DNA of 8,954 bases from Actinomycetes bacterium (lineage in GTDB: Bacteria > Actinomycetota > Thermoleophilia > Solirubrobacterales > 70-9): positions 1-8,954 of the forward strand of contig JAEZIQ010000013.1 of the NCBI GenBank assembly GCA_023436605.1. The letters are read 5' to 3'. A program made the translations under genes and the position numbers. This document shows, piece by piece, positions 6,237 to 8,954 of the stretch. How positions within the stretch are numbered: position 1 is the stretch's first letter; each line of letters begins with the position of its first letter. Below the pieces are notes generated by a model, which saw nothing but the letters and a program-made list of their open reading frames with translations, was not told the DNA's origin and ran no database searches.

Positions 6237-7073
6237 TCAGGCGACGGGCTGACCGGAACCGGCGGATTCCGGGTTCCGGAGAGCGCTGATGGTTTCGGCC
6301 ATGAACTCCCCGACCGCCTCGGCCGCCTGCGCCGGCGGGGCTTCGGCGGCGATCCGAACCAGCTTCGATCCGATGATCACGCCGTCGGCCACCCGGCCCA
6401 CGGTGGCGGCATGTTCAGGAGATCCGATCCCGAATCCGACCGCCACGGGCACCTCGGATTTCGACTCGACGTCCTCTACCAGTTCCTTCAGGTGAGCCGG
6501 TACTTCGGCCCGTTCGCCGGTGGTACCGACACTGGAAACCACGTAGACAAAACCGCCGGCGATCCGGCAGATCTCGGCCCGCCTCTCACCCAGCGTCGTC
6601 GGCGCGACCAGGGGCACCACGGCGAGCCCGGCTTCGGTCAGGATGGACCGAATCGACTCGTCCTCTCCCAGCGGCAGATCGGGCACGATCACGCCGGCCG
6701 CCCCGGCATCGACGGCGCGCTTTGCGAAGGCAGCGGGACCGTCACCTCCGAGAATCGAGTTCGTGTAAACCATCAGGACGACCGGAACCCGGTCGGCGAC
6801 CTCACGGCAGACGGCCAGTACGTCCTCGAGCCTGGTTCCGGCTTCCAGGGCTTTTACCGCGGCCTCGTGGATTACCGGACCGTCGGCCAGCGGATCGGAA
6901 AACGGAACTCCGAGTTCGATCAGGTCGGCGCCGTTATCCACGTAGGAACGGGCGATCGCGATCGAGGTCTCCCGGTCCGGAAAACCGCCCATCATGTAGG
7001 GCATCAGTGCGGCCCGGCCGGCGGACTTCGCGGTGGCAAAGGCAGCGGCAATCCGCTCCTCACCCCGACTCAC
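6237..7073 (-). CDS. trpA: Tryptophan synthase alpha subunit
   Basis: The alpha subunit cleaves indole-3-glycerol phosphate to indole and glyceraldehyde 3-phosphate, passing indole to TrpB through the alpha2beta2 tunnel in the cytosol. The 278 residues are a full-length TIM barrel (family about 260-280). Catalytic Glu53 is in LIELGVPFSDPLADGP and Asp64 is in the same block, equivalent to Glu49 and Asp60 of E. coli. Further support comes from VPDLPLGEDE, the flexible loop VSSVGTTGER, and phosphate-binding GFGIGSPEH and GVIIGSKLV. The start is GTG at 7071-7073, overlapping the trpB stop as GTGA, with a strong GGAGGA at 7080-7085. The C-terminal tail (about ten Gly/Ser/Pro/Ala residues) is unremarkable. 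It is the last trp gene; the next gene, 42 bases on, is unrelated to tryptophan. Confidence 0.98.
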   Translation of the reverse strand: MSRGEERIAAAFATAKSAGRAALMPYMMGGFPDRETSIAIARSYVDNGADLIELGVPFSDPLADGPVIHEAAVKALEAGTRLEDVLAVCREVADRVPVVLMVYTNSILGGDGPAAFAKRAVDAGAAGVIVPDLPLGEDESIRSILTEAGLAVVPLVAPTTLGERRAEICRIAGGFVYVVSSVGTTGERAEVPAHLKELVEDVESKSEVPVAVGFGIGSPEHAATVGRVADGVIIGSKLVRIAAEAPPAQAAEAVGEFMAETISALRNPESAGSGQPVA

Positions 7074-8275
7074 TGAACGTCCTCCATCCCGAGCACCTCG
7101 GCCAGGTCCTTGTCCCCGCGACCGGAGAGGCAGAGTACGTCGTAGCCCTCCTCGTCACCGGTCCTGCCCTCTCCGAGCAGCCAGGCGATCGCATGGGAAG
7201 ACTCGAGCGCGGGAATGATCCCTTCCAGCTTGCTCAACCTGCGGAAGGCGGCCAGCGCGTCCCGGTCGCTGACCGCGACGTAGCGGGCGCGGCCGATGTC
7301 CCTCAGGTGGGCGTGCTCGGGCCCGGTTCCGGGATAGTCGAGTCCGGCCGAAATCGAGTGTGCCTCGAGGATCTGTCCTTCCTCGTCGGTCAACACTGCG
7401 GAAAGCGAGCCGTGCAGGACCGAAGTGGTTCCGGCGGTCAGCGAGGCACCGTGCTTTTCGGTGTCAAGTCCGTGGCCCGCCGCTTCGACTCCGATCAGTT
7501 CGACTCCCTCATCGGGGACGAAGGCGGTGAAGGTTCCGATCGCGTTCGAGCCACCGCCGACGCAGGCGATAACCCGGCTGGGCAGGACACCTTCGGCCTC
7601 GAGCGCCTGGGCGCGGGCTTCGTCGCCGATCAGCCGCTGGAGGTCCCGGACCAGTTCCGGGAAGGGAGCCGGACCGACCGCGGAACCGATGATGTAGTGC
7701 GTGTCAGCGACGTTTGTGACCCAGTCGCGGATCGCGGCGCTGACCGCTTCCTTCAGGGTTCGGGCACCGGCCTCGACCGGGACGACTTCCGCTCCGAGCA
7801 GCTTCATCCGCTCGACGTTCGGCTTCTGGCGGCGGATGTCCTCGCTGCCCATGTAAACGATGCATTCGAGATCGAGCAGGGCGCAGGCGGTGGCGCTGGC
7901 CACCCCGTGCTGGCCCGCCCCGGTCTCGGCGATGATCCGCGGCTTGCCCATGCGCTTGGCAAGCAGGGCCTGACCGATCGCGTTGTTGATCTTGTGGGCG
8001 CCGGTGTGGTTGAGGTCTTCGCGCTTCAGGTAGACCTTGCGGCCAGCTTCCTCACTGAGACGCGAGGCGAAGTAGAGCGGGCTCGGGCGGCCGACGTAGT
8101 CACGAAGCAGGACCCGGAGCTGGTCGGTGAAGGTCGGGTCCTGTCGGGCCTCGGCCCAGGCGACGGTCAACTCGTCCAGGGCCGGAATCAGTGTCTCCGG
8201 CACGTAGCGGCCGCCGTAGGGTCCGAAGCGGCCCGGCAACTCGCCGGCGGTCGACTCCGCGATGTTGCGGGTCAT
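7070..8275 (-). CDS. trpB: Tryptophan synthase beta subunit
   Basis: This pyridoxal-phosphate enzyme joins indole and L-serine to make L-tryptophan and partners TrpA. The 401 residues are full length for the TrpB1 type. Visible landmarks: the RFGPYGGRYVPETL opening (16-29), the PLP Schiff-base lysine Lys95 in HTGAHKINNA, the catalytic loop ETGAGQHGVA with Glu117, the phosphate-gripping GGGSNA (240-245), SAGLDYPGTGPEHAHL (309-324), and EGIIPALESSHA followed by SGRGDKD near the C-terminus (Ser384). Its ATG overlaps the trpF stop by 4 bases (ATGA). No good Shine-Dalgarno precedes it, so coupling to trpF is likely. Its own stop overlaps trpA as GTGA. A 524-residue open frame on the opposite strand (6722-8296) is a GC-driven shadow. 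Confidence 0.99.
   Translation of the reverse strand: MTRNIAESTAGELPGRFGPYGGRYVPETLIPALDELTVAWAEARQDPTFTDQLRVLLRDYVGRPSPLYFASRLSEEAGRKVYLKREDLNHTGAHKINNAIGQALLAKRMGKPRIIAETGAGQHGVASATACALLDLECIVYMGSEDIRRQKPNVERMKLLGAEVVPVEAGARTLKEAVSAAIRDWVTNVADTHYIIGSAVGPAPFPELVRDLQRLIGDEARAQALEAEGVLPSRVIACVGGGSNAIGTFTAFVPDEGVELIGVEAAGHGLDTEKHGASLTAGTTSVLHGSLSAVLTDEEGQILEAHSISAGLDYPGTGPEHAHLRDIGRARYVAVSDRDALAAFRRLSKLEGIIPALESSHAIAWLLGEGRTGDEEGYDVLCLSGRGDKDLAEVLGMEDVQ
7080..7085 (-). promoter_or_regulatory. Ribosome binding site GGAGGA of trpA
   Basis: GGAGGA lies 6 bases before the GTG start of trpA, inside the final codons of trpB. It is the strongest Shine-Dalgarno in the window and fixes the GTG start, securing near-equal synthesis of the two synthase subunits alongside the GTGA overlap. 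Confidence 0.75.
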
Positions 8276-8910
8276 GCTCCGGCCACCGGGGTGTAACGGG
8301 CGGCCTGGAAGAAGCTCGCCAGTTTGCCGTGATCCTTGATCCCGGGCTCCCGCTCGACCCCGGAGGCGACGTCGACCGCGTCGGGACGGACAACGCGGAT
8401 CGCCTCGGTCACGTTGTCGGGAGTGAGACCGCCGGCCAGGATGAAGGGTATTGCCGAATGGTGGTCAGCAACCAGGTCCCAGTCGAAGGCCTCCCCCGTG
8501 CCGCCATAGGTTCCCTTGCGGGCGGTGTCGAAAAGATGGAAGTCACTGAAGCGGTAGGCCGTGCTGGCCCGCACGTCAGCGTGGGTCGCGATGTGGAACG
8601 CCTTGATCACTTTCAGGCCCGTGCGGCGTTTGACCTCGTTGCAGAAGTCGGAGCCTTCGTTGCCGCTGAGCTGGATCATCGTCAGTTGCGCGTTCTCGGC
8701 CGCCTGGACCACCCGGTCGATCGTCGGGTTCACGAACACACCCACGACTTCGCAGCGACGACGGAACTCCTCGCTGATCCCGGCCGCAACCGACGCCTTC
8801 ACGAAACGGGGGCTGTCTTTGTAATGAATCAGCCCGATCGCCCAGGCTCCGTGCTCCACGGCAGCTTCGGCATCTTCGCGATTGGTTATTCCACAGACTT
8901 TGACCTTCAC
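8272..8910 (-). CDS. trpF: Phosphoribosylanthranilate isomerase
   Basis: TrpF converts N-(5-phosphoribosyl)anthranilate to the CdRP intermediate by an Amadori rearrangement, the step before TrpC. The 212 residues are a complete small TIM barrel. The general base Cys6 is in KVCGITN and the general acid Asp128 is in LFDTARKGTYGGTG. The phosphate-binding parts are LAGGLTPDNV and VDVASGVE, with the closing EPGIKDH. The usual QLHG block reads QLSGNE (80-85). The start is GTG at 8908-8910; an in-frame TGA two codons upstream (8914-8916) excludes a longer protein. No clear Shine-Dalgarno is visible. Its stop overlaps trpB (ATGA). Only 44 bases upstream are visible, so it may head the operon or follow another trp gene. 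Confidence 0.97.
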   Translation of the reverse strand: MKVKVCGITNREDAEAAVEHGAWAIGLIHYKDSPRFVKASVAAGISEEFRRRCEVVGVFVNPTIDRVVQAAENAQLTMIQLSGNEGSDFCNEVKRRTGLKVIKAFHIATHADVRASTAYRFSDFHLFDTARKGTYGGTGEAFDWDLVADHHSAIPFILAGGLTPDNVTEAIRVVRPDAVDVASGVEREPGIKDHGKLASFFQAARYTPVAGA

Positions 8911-8916
8911 CCGTCA

Positions 8917-8922
8917 AGGGTA
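8917..8922 (-). promoter_or_regulatory. Weak candidate -10 box (TACCCT) ahead of trpF
   Basis: TACCCT on the minus strand fits TANNNT and ends 6 bases before the GTG start of trpF, which lacks a clear ribosome binding site. It could mark a leaderless start of the trpFBA transcript. The hexamer is GC-rich and no -35 is seen, so chance is a real alternative. Confidence 0.2.
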
Positions 8923-8954
8923 TGACACGCAGCGGCCCCGCTGCCCGTTCGGCG

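Noticed and set aside
6722..8296. Open frame of 524 codons on the plus strand opposite trpB and trpA
   Set aside because: It runs antisense to two unambiguous trp genes. Its product is Arg/Gly/Asp-rich and low in complexity, and it recognisably reflects antisense GC-rich codons. No domain or ribosome binding site supports it.
8922..8954. Possible divergent gene starting ATG at 8922 (MTRSGPAARSA) and running off the right edge
   Set aside because: Only 11 codons are visible, and the AAGGG before it is 1-2 bases from the ATG, too close for a ribosome binding site. It cannot be supported.
8911..8954. Tail of an upstream minus-strand gene ahead of trpF, ending at TGA 8914-8916 or in a GTGA overlap at the trpF start
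   Set aside because: Both frames are open to the right edge, but 13-15 codons give no recognisable trpC or other C-terminus.

Overview
The window is GC-rich, densely coded bacterial DNA with GTG and ATG starts and 4-base gene overlaps. It most resembles a non-sporulating actinobacterium of the Thermoleophilia / Solirubrobacterales type. The pointers are degenerate RTX repeats on a secreted protein, an HQGG-type glycerophosphodiesterase carrying a C-terminal two-cysteine module I associate with that group, and actinobacterial-looking TrpB and PFK sequences. The assignment is by recognition only; no search was run.

Layout. (1) Positions 1-623, minus strand: the N-terminal 207 codons of a secreted RTX-like calcium-binding protein, cut by the left edge. 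(2) Positions 624-740: a 117-base divergent intergenic region. (3) Positions 741-1676, plus strand: a TIGR01777-type (YfcH/SDR39U1) NAD(P)-binding epimerase-like protein, the only clearly plus-strand gene. (4) Positions 1680-8910, minus strand: seven genes in one direction, in transcription order trpF, trpB, trpA, an exported SpoIVB-like (S55) serine peptidase, a 59-residue membrane protein, a phosphofructokinase with the residue signature of pyrophosphate-dependent enzymes, and an exported glycerophosphodiester phosphodiesterase. No stretch longer than 300 bases lacks a gene.

How they fit together. trpF, trpB and trpA overlap by 4 bases each (ATGA, GTGA) and supply late steps of tryptophan synthesis: phosphoribosylanthranilate isomerisation and the two tryptophan synthase subunits. 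Anthranilate synthase, TrpD and TrpC are not in the window. After trpA a 42-base gap carries a TANNNT box 7 bases before the S55 peptidase start, so a second, perhaps leaderless, transcript may begin there. From that gene on, the spacings are 11, 4 and 18 bases, so peptidase, small membrane protein, PFK and phosphodiesterase look co-transcribed. The shortest join is between the membrane protein and PFK. The last minus-strand gene and the plus-strand epimerase converge, with stop codons 3 bases apart.

Most worth a second look: the 59-residue membrane protein coupled to PFK, the probable PPi-dependence of that PFK, the permuted S55 peptidase with its unassigned C-terminal half, the two-domain phosphodiesterase, and a roughly four-fold excess of GATC tetranucleotides.
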